Source: Streptomyces tropicalis (lineage in GTDB: Bacteria; Actinomycetota; Actinomycetes; Streptomycetales; Streptomycetaceae). Taken from it: a DNA stretch of 64,000 nt. The translations under genes were made by a program, and so were the position numbers. The stretch is taken from the NCBI RefSeq assembly GCF_029269835.1, contig NZ_JARJBB010000023.1, positions 1 to 64,000 on the forward strand, read 5' to 3'. Below are positions 53,830 to 62,893 of the stretch, piece after piece (the first letter of the stretch is position 1; the number at the start of each line of letters is the position of its first letter). The notes below the pieces were generated by a model. That model made no database searches. It worked only from the letters and a program-made list of their open reading frames with translations, and was not told the origin of the DNA.

Positions 53830-54240
53830 GCCGGCGCAAACTCCCGCCGCACCAGCGTGCGCTCGTCGCTCTCGTGTATCTGCACCGCCACGCCACCCGG
53901 CACCGCACACGCCCACGTCACCGCCGTCACCGGCCTGCTCGCCGATCGGGCCCCGGGCCTGCTGAAGATTCTGCGCGAGCACGATCCGGACTTCGTACTG
54001 GTGGACAGGGCCCTCGCCGAGTGCGACCGCGCAGGCGCGGCCGGGGTGACTACTCGGCAAAGCACCGTCGGCACGGGTGAACCTCCAGATCATCACCGAT
54101 CCCGCCGGCGAGGTGACGTGGATCTCGCCCGTACTGCCGGGCCGCACCCACGACCTGACCGCAGTCCGCACCCACCGCATCATCCCGAGCTGGGAGCGAC
54201 AAGGTGTCCCGATCCTCACCGGCCGCGCTGTTTCCGCTGC
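53830..54240 (+). mobile_element. IS5-family transposase remnant
   Basis: Plus-strand pieces in several frames: TAHAHVTAVTGLLADRAPGL, LKILREHDPDFVLVDRALAE, CDRAG, then GDYSAKHRRHG, then VNLQIITDPAGEVTWISPVL, PGRTHDLTAVRTHRIIPSWE, RQGVPIL. This is the DDE core (YSAKHRRHGVN..V..DP.G...W.SP.LPGRTHDL) of an IS5-group transposase with multiple frameshifts; both ends are missing. Confidence 0.8.
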
Positions 54241-54361
54241 ATGAGGAGCATGCCAATCGCTCCCGATACGGCCCCGACGATGCCAGCCACGATCAATACC
54301 GTCAGCATTTTGCATCATCCTCGGTAGCGATGGACGACTCGGCGTGCGGCGACGCCGCGAC

Positions 54362-55063
54362 TCAGCCCGGCCGTTGACCGACTGTGACCGCCGGGGTGGC
54401 GCGCGGGGTGTAGCGGCGGTCGAGGGCAACGAGCCCGAGACCCAGCAGGTAGAAGGCGGAGGCGAGGAAGAAGCAGTTGACGCACACCCGCCCGTATCCG
54501 AAACCGGCGACGTCGAGGAAAGGGTACGGGTAGCGCGTACCGCTGGTCACCACAGCGCCCCGGCCCAGCGCGAAGGCGAGATAGGCCAGCGGATAGGCGA
54601 GCCACAGCGCCGCATGTCGCGGACGCAGGGCACCCCTCGGGCCGAAGAACCACCAGTCCAGCAAGGCCATCAGCGGTGTGACCACGTGCAGAAGCACGCT
54701 GTCCCACGTGTAGTGCGACTCCTTCTGCTGCTGGTAGAAGGGACTGGCCGGATTGGCGAGCAGCAGGTTGAAGACGGTGCCGGTGATCATGATGTAGAGC
54801 GTCATCGCGCCCTTGACCGATGCCGGGAAGGCCCCTTCGGCATCTTCGACATCCGAGCCCCACAACGTTCGGATGACCAGCGCTGCGAAGAACACGGTCA
54901 GTAGCAGATTGCTCTGGACCGTGAAGTAGATCCAGAACTCGGCGGGACCGGGGCTCGCAAGGCTTTTGGCCGTGGTGCCGGCGAGCCCCGCCGCACCGGC
55001 CGCGCAGAGCGCCGATCGAAAGGCTATGAGCCACGCACGGTTCGGTCCGTGGTCTGATGCCAT
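54362..55063 (-). CDS. Pr6Pr-type integral membrane protein
   Basis: ATG at 55063, five bases after GGAG; 233 residues. Six membrane segments: IAFRSALCAAGAAGLAGTTA, FWIYFTVQSNLLLTVFFAAL, LYIMITGTVFNLLLA, LLHVVTPLMALLDWWFFGPR, WLAYPLAYLAFALGRGAVV and FFLASAFYLLGLGLVALDRR. The F.YFT.QSN...T and H...P....D pattern and the ALLDWWFFGP...YPFLD signatures are typical of the Pr6Pr family (related to AIG1/FAR-17a lipid hydrolases). Intact, with IS scraps on both sides. Confidence 0.85.
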   Translation of the reverse strand: MASDHGPNRAWLIAFRSALCAAGAAGLAGTTAKSLASPGPAEFWIYFTVQSNLLLTVFFAALVIRTLWGSDVEDAEGAFPASVKGAMTLYIMITGTVFNLLLANPASPFYQQQKESHYTWDSVLLHVVTPLMALLDWWFFGPRGALRPRHAALWLAYPLAYLAFALGRGAVVTSGTRYPYPFLDVAGFGYGRVCVNCFFLASAFYLLGLGLVALDRRYTPRATPAVTVGQRPG

Positions 55064-55099
55064 GAATGCTCCGTGGTAGAGGGGTGGGGCGTCGGGGCG

Positions 55100-55257
55100 G
55101 GCCATGTTACTGCCGTGAACACGGCCCGCTCGTCACACGGTGCGGTCCCACCGCCTTGCGGACGCGCAGCGAACGACGGCAGCAACGGGGCCGCCAGCTC
55201 CCAGAGTTCATCAGCAACCAGACGCTTCGACAGATCAGCACCCACGATCGGCAGCAT
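55100..55257 (-). mobile_element. IS5-family transposase N-terminal fragment
   Basis: On the minus strand from 55257: MLPIVGADLSKRLVADELWE, LAAPLLPSFAARPQGGGTAP, CDERAVFTAV, the usual first 50 residues of IS5-group transposases. The rest has been replaced by the region upstream of the Pr6Pr gene. Confidence 0.75.
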
Positions 55258-55269
55258 GCCGCACGAAGA

Positions 55270-55893
55270 TCAAGTCACGTGAGACAGCCTTTGGGCCTTG
55301 ATGGGTGCGGCCGACCTGGCGGCCTTCTCGATCTTCGCGCAGTAGGCTGCACGGGCTTCCTCGTCGATCTGCTTCTCGTGCTCGGCGCGCATCCCGGTCC
55401 GGCCGTCGAGGCCCTCGCGCAGGATATCGGCGTGCCCGGCATGCCGGTTGGACTCGCCGAGGACATGGACCATGACGGCGAACAGGTTCGTGTTGGGACA
55501 AGGCTCCGGCCACCACGGCACGTGGCCGGGGGCGTCGAGGGGAAGCTCGTCGATCGTCGCGTCCGAGTGTTCCCACGTGCGCCGGTAGAACCCGATGATC
55601 TGATCGCGGGTCTCGTCCTCGGTCGCCCACTGGTCGCCGCCGTTGTAGTCCTGCCATCCGGGCAGCGGTTCCGGGGAAGGGCGGTCGAAGACCTCGCCGA
55701 AGTACCTGGCTTCGACGGTGGCCACGTGTTTGACCAGGCCGAGGAGGTTGGTCCCGGTCGCTGTCAAGGGTCGGCGGGCGTCGTATTCGGACAAGCCGTC
55801 GAGTTTCCAGAGCAGCGCCTTGCGGTCCCGCCGCAGTCTCCCGTGCAGGTTGTCCTTCGCGAATTCATCGATCACGCGGCATGAGCCTGCCAT
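55270..55893 (-). CDS. DinB-fold (DUF664-type) protein
   Basis: ATG at 55893, or GTG at 55875 giving MIDEFAKDNLHGRLRRDRKA; neither has a strong ribosome-binding site. About 201-207 residues. Metal-ligand histidines appear in LLGLVKHVATVEARYFGEVF and MVHVLGESNRHAGHADILRE, the classic DinB three-His set of a four-helix bundle, with LSEYDARRPLTATGTNLLGL as in DUF664. Likely a metal-dependent, thiol-linked enzyme of unknown substrate. Probably intact. Confidence 0.82.
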   Translation of the reverse strand: MAGSCRVIDEFAKDNLHGRLRRDRKALLWKLDGLSEYDARRPLTATGTNLLGLVKHVATVEARYFGEVFDRPSPEPLPGWQDYNGGDQWATEDETRDQIIGFYRRTWEHSDATIDELPLDAPGHVPWWPEPCPNTNLFAVMVHVLGESNRHAGHADILREGLDGRTGMRAEHEKQIDEEARAAYCAKIEKAARSAAPIKAQRLSHVT

Positions 55894-56031
55894 GGGCTGC
55901 TCGTGGCCTCAAGATCCCGTACCGGGTCCGCAACGGCCGGCAGGGCCGAGGCCAGGCCATGGGCGCCGCCCTGACCTGCTACAAGAAGCGCGCGAAACTT
56001 GCCACATGAGACACAATCGCTGGTCGGCGCG

Positions 56032-56691
56032 TTACTCGTACCGGTACTTCAGCGAATCCGCCTCCGCCTGCTCGATGTCAGCGATCGTCAGCTCCGGCAT
56101 CCGCAGCTGGGCCAGCGTCACCTCGGCCGAGGTCGGCTGGGCGTCCGCCAGCAGCCACTGCTCCGTCTTCCAGGCTCCACTGCGCAGGAGCGACTTGGGG
56201 CAGTGCGGGTAGACCTCCTCGATGCCCAGCACCAGCGCACTGGCCGGCGGCTTGCCCACGGCAGTCAGCTGCGACAGCAGTTCCGGACGGGTGGAGACGC
56301 ACGCCCGACCGTTCACCCTGAGCGTCGTGGTGCGCCCCGGGATGACGAACAGCAGCCCGGCCCGTCCGGTGGCGACGACGTTCTGCAGGGTGTCCAGTCG
56401 CTTGTTGCCGGTCGCGTCCGGTATCGCCACCGTCCGTTTGTCCAGGACGGCGACGAACCCGGCAGGACCGCCGCGCGGGGAAACGTCACAGTTGCCCTCG
56501 GCGTCCGCGCTGGCGACCAGGACCAGCGATGAGCATCCGATCAACCGCTGTGTCTGTGCGGTGAGTTCGGTCATCTGCTTGCGCACGGCCGCCTCGCCGG
56601 GCAGGTCGTAGACCCGGCGCAGCGCCTCCTTGTCGGGCACGGCGTCGAGGCGGAGCGAGTCGAAGGCACTGCCGGCATGGAGTGGTGTCAT
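56032..56691 (-). CDS. Pyridoxamine 5'-phosphate oxidase-family (FMN-binding split-barrel) protein
   Basis: ATG at 56691 overlaps the upstream small gene by ATGA; 219 residues. The flavin-binding split barrel shows as LVLVASADAEGNCDVSPRGG, PAGFVAVLDKRTVAIPDATG, NKRLDTLQNVV...GLLFVIPGRTTTLRVNGRAC, with an extra C-terminal region KSLLRSGAWK as in the MSMEG_1061-type subgroup. Such proteins bind FMN or F420 and often act on unknown oxidised substrates. Monocistronic or coupled with the preceding small gene. Confidence 0.87.
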   Translation of the reverse strand: MTPLHAGSAFDSLRLDAVPDKEALRRVYDLPGEAAVRKQMTELTAQTQRLIGCSSLVLVASADAEGNCDVSPRGGPAGFVAVLDKRTVAIPDATGNKRLDTLQNVVATGRAGLLFVIPGRTTTLRVNGRACVSTRPELLSQLTAVGKPPASALVLGIEEVYPHCPKSLLRSGAWKTEQWLLADAQPTSAEVTLAQLRMPELTIADIEQAEADSLKYRYE

Positions 56692-56897
56692 GCCCCGACC
56701 CTAATGGGCCGGCCTGCGACGCGAGTCGTCTCACGTGTGAAGATCAGACAGGCCCGCGCGGCCGACACGGTGATCAGCGAGTCGGCGTTGCCGCTGTCCC
56801 TCCGCCACGCCCTCATCAGGGCGGACGGCTCGCTGTCGGCGGTGAACCGCGCATCTGCCGTGCCGAACGCGGTCTGCTGCATGTCCGGTCCGGTCAT
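56688..56897 (-). CDS. Possible small protein coupled to the PPOX gene
   Basis: The ATG at 56897 opens a 69-codon frame (MTGPDMQQTAFGTADARFTA, DSEPSALMRAWRRDSGNADS, LITVSAARACLIFTR...) whose TGA overlaps the next gene's ATG. The overlap and the composition favour a real gene, but no family is known and the ribosome-binding site (GGAAA very close to ATG) is poor. Confidence 0.4.
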   Translation of the reverse strand: MTGPDMQQTAFGTADARFTADSEPSALMRAWRRDSGNADSLITVSAARACLIFTRETTRVAGRPIRVGA

Positions 56898-57087
56898 CGC
56901 TTTCCGGCGAGCAGGGCAGCGGTGCCAAGGGTGGCTCTGAGTGGATCGGGCATCCCCCTGATGGTCGCGGTGCGGGGGTTTCTGCGTGCACGCTGTGGCG
57001 CGGTTGTGACGACGCGTTCGGCTGCGAGACGGTGGCGTTCGAGTGCCAGTATGACTCCGTGGCCGCGACCGGCAAGGAGAAGACCGC

Positions 57088-57348
57088 ATGAGCGAGGACC
57101 TGGACCGCTACGAGCTGAGGGCGCGGCAGCTGCGCATTCTGGCGGGCCTGCACCGCAAGCGCGCCGCTGAGCTGGACCTGGCTGCCGAAGCCGCCTTGGC
57201 CACACGGTCGATGCGTCGCTTCGCCGAGCTGCTCACGGAAGCGGAGCTGCGGGATCTGGCAGAGCACCCAGACCTCGCCGAGCTGAACGTGCAGCTGGAC
57301 GGTTTCTACGGGGCCGGCCCGGTGCGCCCGGACGAGGAGCCCACATGA
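57088..57348 (+). CDS. Small helical protein upstream of the integrase pseudogene
   Basis: ATG at 57088 after AAGGAG; 86 residues, entirely helical (LRARQLRILAGLHRKRAAEL, DLAAEAALATRSMRRFAELL, TEAELRDLAEHPDLAELNVQ). Its stop overlaps the integrase start (ATGA), the layout of a small accessory gene translated with a mobile-element recombinase. Function unknown. Confidence 0.7.
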   Translation: MSEDLDRYELRARQLRILAGLHRKRAAELDLAAEAALATRSMRRFAELLTEAELRDLAEHPDLAELNVQLDGFYGAGPVRPDEEPT

Positions 57349-58440
57349 GGTCCGGCGCGACGGCTGCTTCCCCTGTCGTCGGGGGCTCTGCCGATCTCGA
57401 CCTGCGGCGTCGTCAAGTCGCTGCGGGAAGCGGTCCTGTTACCCGCGGCCAGGAGGAGATGGTGCCTGCGGTCCTGCTGCTGCCCGCCGGGAAGGCGCTG
57501 ACGGTCCGCGCGTCGGCCGACGCCTTCCTCGACTCGCTCGCCAACCCGAGCACGGTCCGGAACTACGGCATCGCTGCCGGGAAGACCGCCGACCGGATCA
57601 GCGAGGGCAGAGCGCTCGCCGCGGTCGAGGACGACGAGATCAGCGAGGCGCTGCAGCTGCTGTGAGGCGACTCGGCGGTGAACACATGGAATGCCCGCCG
57701 CGGCGCGGTGCTGTCCTGGACGAGCTGGTGCTCCGAACGCGGCTACGACGGTGAGGCGGTCCCGGCCTGGGCGAAGCGGATCGCGCCGCCGGACTCGGAC
57801 ACCCCGGTCCGCTCGAAGACGGAGATCGATCGGTTGATCGCCCGCCGCGACGCCACCTGCGGGAGAAGACGCTGCGGCGGATGCTCTACGAGACGTGCGC
57901 CCGACTCGGAGGAGATCCTGGACGTCGACATCGAGGACCTGGCCCTGCCCGGCCGCCGCTGCCCGGTGACCTCCAAGGGCGCCCGGCCGAAGATCCGCCG
58001 CCGCGGCGCCGGCCGCGCCGACTACGTGCTGAATACGGTGTTCTGGGACGCCGGCACCGCCAGGCTGCTGCCGAGGCTGATCCGTGGCCGCACCCGCGGG
58101 CCAGTGTTCGTCGCCCACCGCCGCCCCGACCCCGGCAAGGTCGTCTCCGCCCGGTACGTGTGCCCGGACACCGGCCTGGCCCGCCTCTCCCACGGCCAGG
58201 CCCGCGCCCTGCTCGACCAGCACACCGCGCACGCGGTGCCAGGCACCGGCTGCGCCGTGCACGAGTACCGCCACTCCGGCCTGACCGACCTCGGCGAGCG
58301 GGCGCCTCCGAGCTGATGCCGACGGCCAAGTCCCGGCACAAGAGGCCGAGAACGTCCGCCGCTCCTTCAAGCCCTCGCCGGAGGCCACCGCGGGCGTCAC
58401 CGGTCTGATGGCCCCGGGCGACGCCCGGCGCTGTTCGGCC
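57345..58440 (+). pseudogene. Tyrosine recombinase (integrase) pseudogene
   Basis: From the ATG at 57345: LTVRASADAFLDSLANPSTV, RNYGIAAGKTADRI (core-binding domain), then TGA at 57663-57665 where relatives have Trp (ALQLL-W-GDSAVNTWNARR). The same frame continues TWNARRGAVLSWTSWCSERG. Two compensating frameshifts disturb HLREKTLRRMLYETCAR before EEILDVDIEDLALPG. HEYRHSGLTDLGE holds the catalytic His-x-x-Arg-type box. A further shift precedes LMPTAKSRHK and AENVRRSFKPSPEATAGVTG, where the usual catalytic Tyr (RRYF) reads Ser (RRSF). Dead several times over. Confidence 0.88.
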
Positions 58441-58662
58441 GCCGTCCGCCTTGAGCCACCGCCGCCTCGCCCGGTCGTCGATGTGCGGTGCCGCGGGCGA
58501 GGTGGAGCAACGGTGTGACGGGACAGGACGCGCGCGGGCGCCCTCCAGGGCGCCACCAGCAGTCGGCGGGCAGTGGATGCAGCCGTAGTCCGCACTGCGA
58601 CTTCGCACAGAGGACGGAGACCGGCGTGGCGGGTGCGGGCGGCACGGGCGCCGGGGCGGTTG

Positions 58663-59235
58663 TCAGGCCGTGTTGCGACATCCGGCGAGGAGGAGGGCGA
58701 CCATGCGCCTGGCGTCGGCCTGATCGTAGTCGGGGCCGGTGATGCAGAGGTTTCCGATGGCGCGCATGAGCGTGTAGGCGGTGGTGGCACCGGGGCGAAG
58801 TTCGTCGTCGGCGACGCAGGCGTCCAGCAGCGTCGCACAGGCCGGGACCAGTGTGTCGAGCATGAGGGCGTGAAGGTTCTCCAGCCCCGGATCTCCGGAC
58901 CCCAGCGCCGCGCCGAGGCCGTGCTTGGTCACCAGGAAGTCCACGAACGCGTCCGTCCACCGGGTCAGCGCGGTGAACGGCGAGGCGGACTCGTCGAGGA
59001 GCCGGGGCGCGAGAGCGGCGCAAGCGTCGATCTGGTGCCGATAGACGGCGGTGACGAGGTCCGCGCGGGTCGGGAAGTTCCGGTAGACCGTGCCGACACC
59101 GACGCCGGCGCGTTCGGCGATGTCACGGACAGGCGCCTGGACGCCCTGCTCGACGAAGACCGCCGCAGCGGCCTCCAGTACACCGCCGCGGGTGCGCTGC
59201 GCCTGTGCCTGGCGTACCCCGACCGACTCCGGCAC
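58663..59235 (-). CDS. TetR-family repressor
   Basis: 190 residues from 59235. N-terminal HTH VLEAAAAVFVEQGVQAPVRD, IAERAGVGVGTVYRNFPTRA, DLVTAVYRHQ is a textbook TetR DNA-binding domain; the C-terminal ligand domain follows. It is divergent from an alpha/beta hydrolase with two palindromes between the start codons, so it very likely represses the hydrolase and itself. Confidence 0.92.
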   Translation of the reverse strand: MPESVGVRQAQAQRTRGGVLEAAAAVFVEQGVQAPVRDIAERAGVGVGTVYRNFPTRADLVTAVYRHQIDACAALAPRLLDESASPFTALTRWTDAFVDFLVTKHGLGAALGSGDPGLENLHALMLDTLVPACATLLDACVADDELRPGATTAYTLMRAIGNLCITGPDYDQADARRMVALLLAGCRNTA

Positions 59236-59253
59236 GGATGCCTCCCTTTACTC

Positions 59254-59297
59254 GCGGAACAATGTTCCGCTAAGTTGGCGGAACATCGCTCCGCCAA
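59254..59297. promoter_or_regulatory. Two TetR operator palindromes
   Basis: GCGGAAC-AAT-GTTCCGC (59254-59270) and TTGGCGGA-ACATCGC-TCCGCCAA (59275-59297) are two inverted repeats sharing a GCGGAACA element, four bases apart, in the divergent promoter region of the repressor and hydrolase genes. Confidence 0.8.
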
Positions 59298-59339
59298 AGT
59301 ATGGCAGAGCCGCTCCGCAGAGAAAGCCACAGGTCTCCC

Positions 59340-60248
59340 ATGTCTTCCCGCCCCCTCGGCCAGCAGATCGTCTCGGTCAAGCCCCTCCCCGTTCCCGCAC
59401 CTGGCCGCGGCATCGACCTGCAGGTGAAGGTCACCGCCCCGCGGTCGGGCCAGAACCTGCCCGTGATCGTCTTCTCCCACGGCAACGCGTGGTCCCTCGA
59501 CGGGTACGAGCCCCTCGTCGACCGGTGGGCCTCCGCCGGATTCGTCGTGGTGCAGCCCACCCACCTGGACTCCCGCCGCAACGTCATCGGCTGGGACGAT
59601 CCGCGCTTCGCCACCATCTGGCGCGTGCGGATAGCCGACCTCCACGCCATCCTCGACAACCTCGGCGACGTCCTGGCCCAGGCCGGCCTGGAGACCCGCG
59701 TCGACCGTGAGCGCATCGCCGTGGCCGGCCATTCCTGGGGCGCCCAGACCGCGGGCGCCGTCCTCGGGGCCCGCGTACTCGACGCCGACGGCGTTCCCGG
59801 CGAGGACTTCTCCCACTCCGCGGTGTCGGCCGGCGTGCTGATCGCCGCGACCGGAACCGGCGACACCCTCACCCCGTTCGCCGCCGAGAACCTCCCGTTC
59901 ATGAAGCCGGACTTCTCCACCATGGCCACCCCGGCCCTGGTCGTCGCGGGCGGCAAGGACCAGTCGCAGCTCTCCACCCGGGGGCCGGAGTGGTTCACCG
60001 ACGCCTACCACCTCAGCCCGGCCCCCAAGAGCCTGCTCACCATCGCCGAGGCCGAGCACACCATGGGCGGCATCGCCGGCGAAAGGGTCGCCGAGACCAC
60101 CGACGAGGACCCCGCCCGCGTCGTCCTCCTCGCCGACGCGATCTCCGCCTACCTCCGGGCGGCCCTCGGCCTCGACGACGCCGAGTGGACCGCCCTCGGC
60201 AGCACCGCCGAGGACGGCGGGGGTACGTGGAGCATCGCCGGCAAGTAG
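59340..60248 (+). CDS. Alpha/beta hydrolase (chlorophyllase/PET-hydrolase-like)
   Basis: ATG at 59340; 302 residues, no signal peptide. The fold signatures are VIVFSHGNAWSLDGY (oxyanion hole), VAVAGHSWGAQTAG (nucleophile Ser in GHSWG), VVAGGKDQSQLST (Asp region) and ITIAEAEHTMGG (His). The arrangement matches cytoplasmic esterases of the chlorophyllase/dienelactone-hydrolase neighbourhood. It is transcribed alone under the divergent TetR repressor, suggesting induction by a small ester or aromatic compound. Confidence 0.87.
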   Translation: MSSRPLGQQIVSVKPLPVPAPGRGIDLQVKVTAPRSGQNLPVIVFSHGNAWSLDGYEPLVDRWASAGFVVVQPTHLDSRRNVIGWDDPRFATIWRVRIADLHAILDNLGDVLAQAGLETRVDRERIAVAGHSWGAQTAGAVLGARVLDADGVPGEDFSHSAVSAGVLIAATGTGDTLTPFAAENLPFMKPDFSTMATPALVVAGGKDQSQLSTRGPEWFTDAYHLSPAPKSLLTIAEAEHTMGGIAGERVAETTDEDPARVVLLADAISAYLRAALGLDDAEWTALGSTAEDGGGTWSIAGK

Positions 60249-60708
60249 GCCCAGCCCGACAGTCGGGGGATGCCCGGCGCCGAACGGTCGAGCAGAAGGA
60301 CGCCCCGGTCCGACCCGCGAGGGGGCGGCGGTGCTCGGAGCCACTCCTTCGCCTCTGCTCACACCTCGTTCCGCTTCGGCTCGCGCAGCGGCCGCGGTCC
60401 GCGCGATGCGCTCCAGGCCGATCCGCCGCGGGCCGCGTCCTGGAAGGCTCCGCAGGTTCACTGCCGGGTGCCGTGCACGGGAATGCTCAGACGATTCCGG
60501 CGGGTGCGCGCATCACCAAGCGGGGCTCTGACGGAGGAACCGTCCACGAGCGAGGGATCGGCGACAGCGCGACGGGGCATGTCCTCCTCCGGCAGGAGAC
60601 CCGGGTGGTCCGCCCCTGCACGCCGAGCGCCGCGCCGATCGGCAAGGTGGTGGCGCGCATGGATTTCGGGCCACGTGGAGGATCCGAACGGTGTGACCCG
60701 ATCAACCG
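60249..60708. other. No convincing gene
   Basis: Downstream of the hydrolase. Arg/Ser/Pro-rich shadow frames only. Confidence 0.5.
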
Positions 60709-61155
60709 TCAGTTCTTCTTCAGCTCCTCGGCGAGCATCACAATGATGCCGCTGGGACCGCGGACGTACGTGAGCTTGTAGACGTCCTCATAGGTCGCCA
60801 CACCGCGAAGCGGACGGCATCCGTGCCGGGCGGCTGCCTCAAGGGCTTTGTCGAGGTCGTCGACTGAGAAGGCGACGCGGTGCATGCCAATCTCGTGGGG
60901 GCGAGTGGGCTCCGACTCGATCGCTTCTGGGTGGATGTACTCGAAGAGCTCGAGGCGACCGTGACCGTCCGGCGTCTGGAGCATCGCGATGTTGGCGTGA
61001 TTGCCATCAAGGCCGACGACGGTGTCGGTCCACTCGCCACTGACCGTGTCACGGCCGACGACCGTGAGGCCGAGGTCCGTGAAAAAGGAGATCGTTGCTT
61101 CGAGGTCGCGAACGGCGATGCCCACGTTCTCAAATTTGATGGCCATGCGTTGCAT
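60709..61155 (-). CDS. VOC (glyoxalase-like) family protein
   Basis: ATG at 61155 (or 61146); 148 residues. A two-module VOC fold: FENVGIAVRDLEATISFFTD, LGLTVVGRDT...LELFEYIHPEAIESEPTRPH and IGMHRVAFSVDDLDKALEAA, ARHGCRPLRG...VRGPSGIIVMLAEEL. The GMHRVAFSVDDLD and final EL stretch fit lactoylglutathione-lyase-like members, with metal ligands probably His and Glu. Intact and monocistronic. Confidence 0.87.
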   Translation of the reverse strand: MQRMAIKFENVGIAVRDLEATISFFTDLGLTVVGRDTVSGEWTDTVVGLDGNHANIAMLQTPDGHGRLELFEYIHPEAIESEPTRPHEIGMHRVAFSVDDLDKALEAAARHGCRPLRGVATYEDVYKLTYVRGPSGIIVMLAEELKKN

Positions 61156-61723
61156 GCTACCGACCCGACCCTTCGGGTGTTTCCGGCCAGGACGCAGCCG
61201 AGTACCAAGGGCACCGTCGAGGTCGACCGTGGCCGGTCCACCGGCGTCCGGTGCGTGTTCGCCGGCCGGCGACGAGACCCGGTGGCGGACCCCGGACCCC
61301 GGACCGTGCGACAGTCGGGAGACCGTCGGGCCGAAGACGGCCGGTTCGCACAGCAGCATCGCGACATCCGCGAGGCAGTCACCGCCGAGCGCGACCGCCA
61401 GGACGATGTCCAAAGGACCTTGCTGGGGTCGTGTGGGCCCCGGACCAGAATTGCGGACAGCACCGCACCCGGACCGGTCTTGCGGACCGTCTCGACCAGC
61501 AGTACCGCACAGCTTGCGAACCCATTCCGCGACCGCCTCGATCCGGAGGGCGACGAGGTCTGCCGTGTCAGCACCTGAACAGCTTGGTCGTCCACCTGTC
61601 GTCCGTCGAGTCGTCGACCCGTCACTCGTGTGATCGAACCAGCGCGCGTCGCCGTCGCACCGAAGCCGCAGCTCCAGCAGACTCGCTCGTCACGACGCCT
61701 CGACGAGAACGGGAGTCCAGGTC
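61156..61723. other. No convincing gene
   Basis: Upstream region of the VOC gene and of the next small gene. The frames crossing it are of poor composition. Confidence 0.5.
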
Positions 61724-62053
61724 GTGCAGAACCGGAAGCAGCGAACCAGCGAGCAGTCCAAGGCTCTGCAGGAGGCAGCGCTACTGATCATCAACGCCCG
61801 CCGCGAGGCTGTGGCGCGCGTGCTGCAATCGGAGGCCGAGCTACTTCCTGAGGAGCGTGACTGGTTCGAGGGGCCGTGCATGGGCCAACTGCATCCTCCC
61901 CCGACTCCCCATCCGTGTGGCTGCAGCGTGTACAAGGGCAATGGACGAGAGCGTTGTCTTACGCGGTGGACCGATTTTCTGGGTCCCGATGCGGGCGACG
62001 GCTCTCCCCATGTGCTCTGTCAGCACCTGCCGGAGGAGCATGCCGCAATCTGA
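61724..62053 (+). CDS. Small hypothetical protein with a Cys-rich C-terminus
   Basis: The GTG at 61724 is eight bases after GGGAG; 109 residues. A helical start (QRTSEQSKALQEAALLIINA, RREAVARVLQSEAELLPEER) is followed by a Cys/His-rich part (GQLHPPPTPHPCGCSVYKGN, ERCLTRWTDFLGP, HVLCQHLPEEH) that could bind a metal. No known family recognised. The codon pattern is protein-like, with high third-position GC in the first half. Confidence 0.6.
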   Translation: MQNRKQRTSEQSKALQEAALLIINARREAVARVLQSEAELLPEERDWFEGPCMGQLHPPPTPHPCGCSVYKGNGRERCLTRWTDFLGPDAGDGSPHVLCQHLPEEHAAI

Positions 62054-62479
62054 TGCCTTTCCCGCTGATGAGGACCGATGACATCGGCGGGTACGCGGAG
62101 AGCCTTGCCGGGCCGGGCCGACGTGCGGGGGGGGCCGGGAGCATCCGCTGCCGATCCGGAGCCACGTTCCCCTGCGGGACCTGATCCAGCCGGTCGACGA
62201 CGCAAGTCTGGCCTCGCGAAACGGCCGACAGTGGGCCGAACAGGCCGGTCGTGCCAGGCCGGGGCCGATGCAGGGATTGCTGCGCCGGGCCGGCTGGGAT
62301 GCGCACGCGACCGCCACGAGGTGGGCGCAGCGGTCCTTCTGCCGGTACGGACGGGCCCGTCCGAAGCCTGGTCCGCATCGCCCCCCGCCCCTGTTCCGGC
62401 GTACAGGAGCGGGGGCATACGCCCCTGCCTGCCCGCACCAGGCGTCCCCGACCTGATGCGGGCAGGCGGGCCGGTGCGG
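62054..62479. other. No convincing gene
   Basis: Between two convergent small genes. Only Arg/Pro-rich shadow frames are seen. Confidence 0.5.
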
Positions 62480-62893
62480 TCAGCGCACCTGCACGGTCCT
62501 CGTCGGGGAGACCTGGTGTATCCAGGTGTGCCCCGACGTCGGGGACGATGCCTCGGTGAGCACACCGCGGAACTGCCACAGGCCGCGATGCGCCGGGTGC
62601 ACCGAGAACCTCAGGCTGCCACCACCGTTGTAAGCGCCGCGCGAGCACCGCACCGTCACCCACGCGCCCTTGCCTGAACGTTCCTGCACACAGAACCTGT
62701 TGTAGGTGGAGTTGTCGTCCTCTCCCTGCCCGGCAAGGTGGACGGACGAGCCGGGGCGGACGGTGTGCGGGCCGGCTGTGAACGAGATGTCGGACTTCGC
62801 CCAGGCGCCCGCTGCCGCCAGCCCGATCGCGGCCACCGCCACCGAGCCGACGGCCGCCCCCCGCAGTGCCGTACGGCGATAACGCGTACTCAT
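62480..62893 (-). CDS. Secreted small protein
   Basis: ATG at 62893; 137 residues. A signal peptide (RGAAVGSVAVAAIGLAAAGA, cleavage likely near AWA) precedes a beta-sandwich-like domain: ISFTAGPHTVRPGSSVHLAG, FCVQERSGKGAWVTVRCSRG (two Cys, likely a disulfide), GGSLRFSVHPAHRGLWQFRG, and SGHTWIHQVSPTRTVQVR. It resembles small immunoglobulin-like or DUF exported proteins of Streptomyces. Function unknown. Confidence 0.75.
   Translation of the reverse strand: MSTRYRRTALRGAAVGSVAVAAIGLAAAGAWAKSDISFTAGPHTVRPGSSVHLAGQGEDDNSTYNRFCVQERSGKGAWVTVRCSRGAYNGGGSLRFSVHPAHRGLWQFRGVLTEASSPTSGHTWIHQVSPTRTVQVR

Noticed and set aside
55895..56010. A plus-strand piece ending in ALTCYKKRAKLAT, like some transposase C-termini
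   Set aside because: Too short (about 15 residues) and preceded by unrelated sequence.
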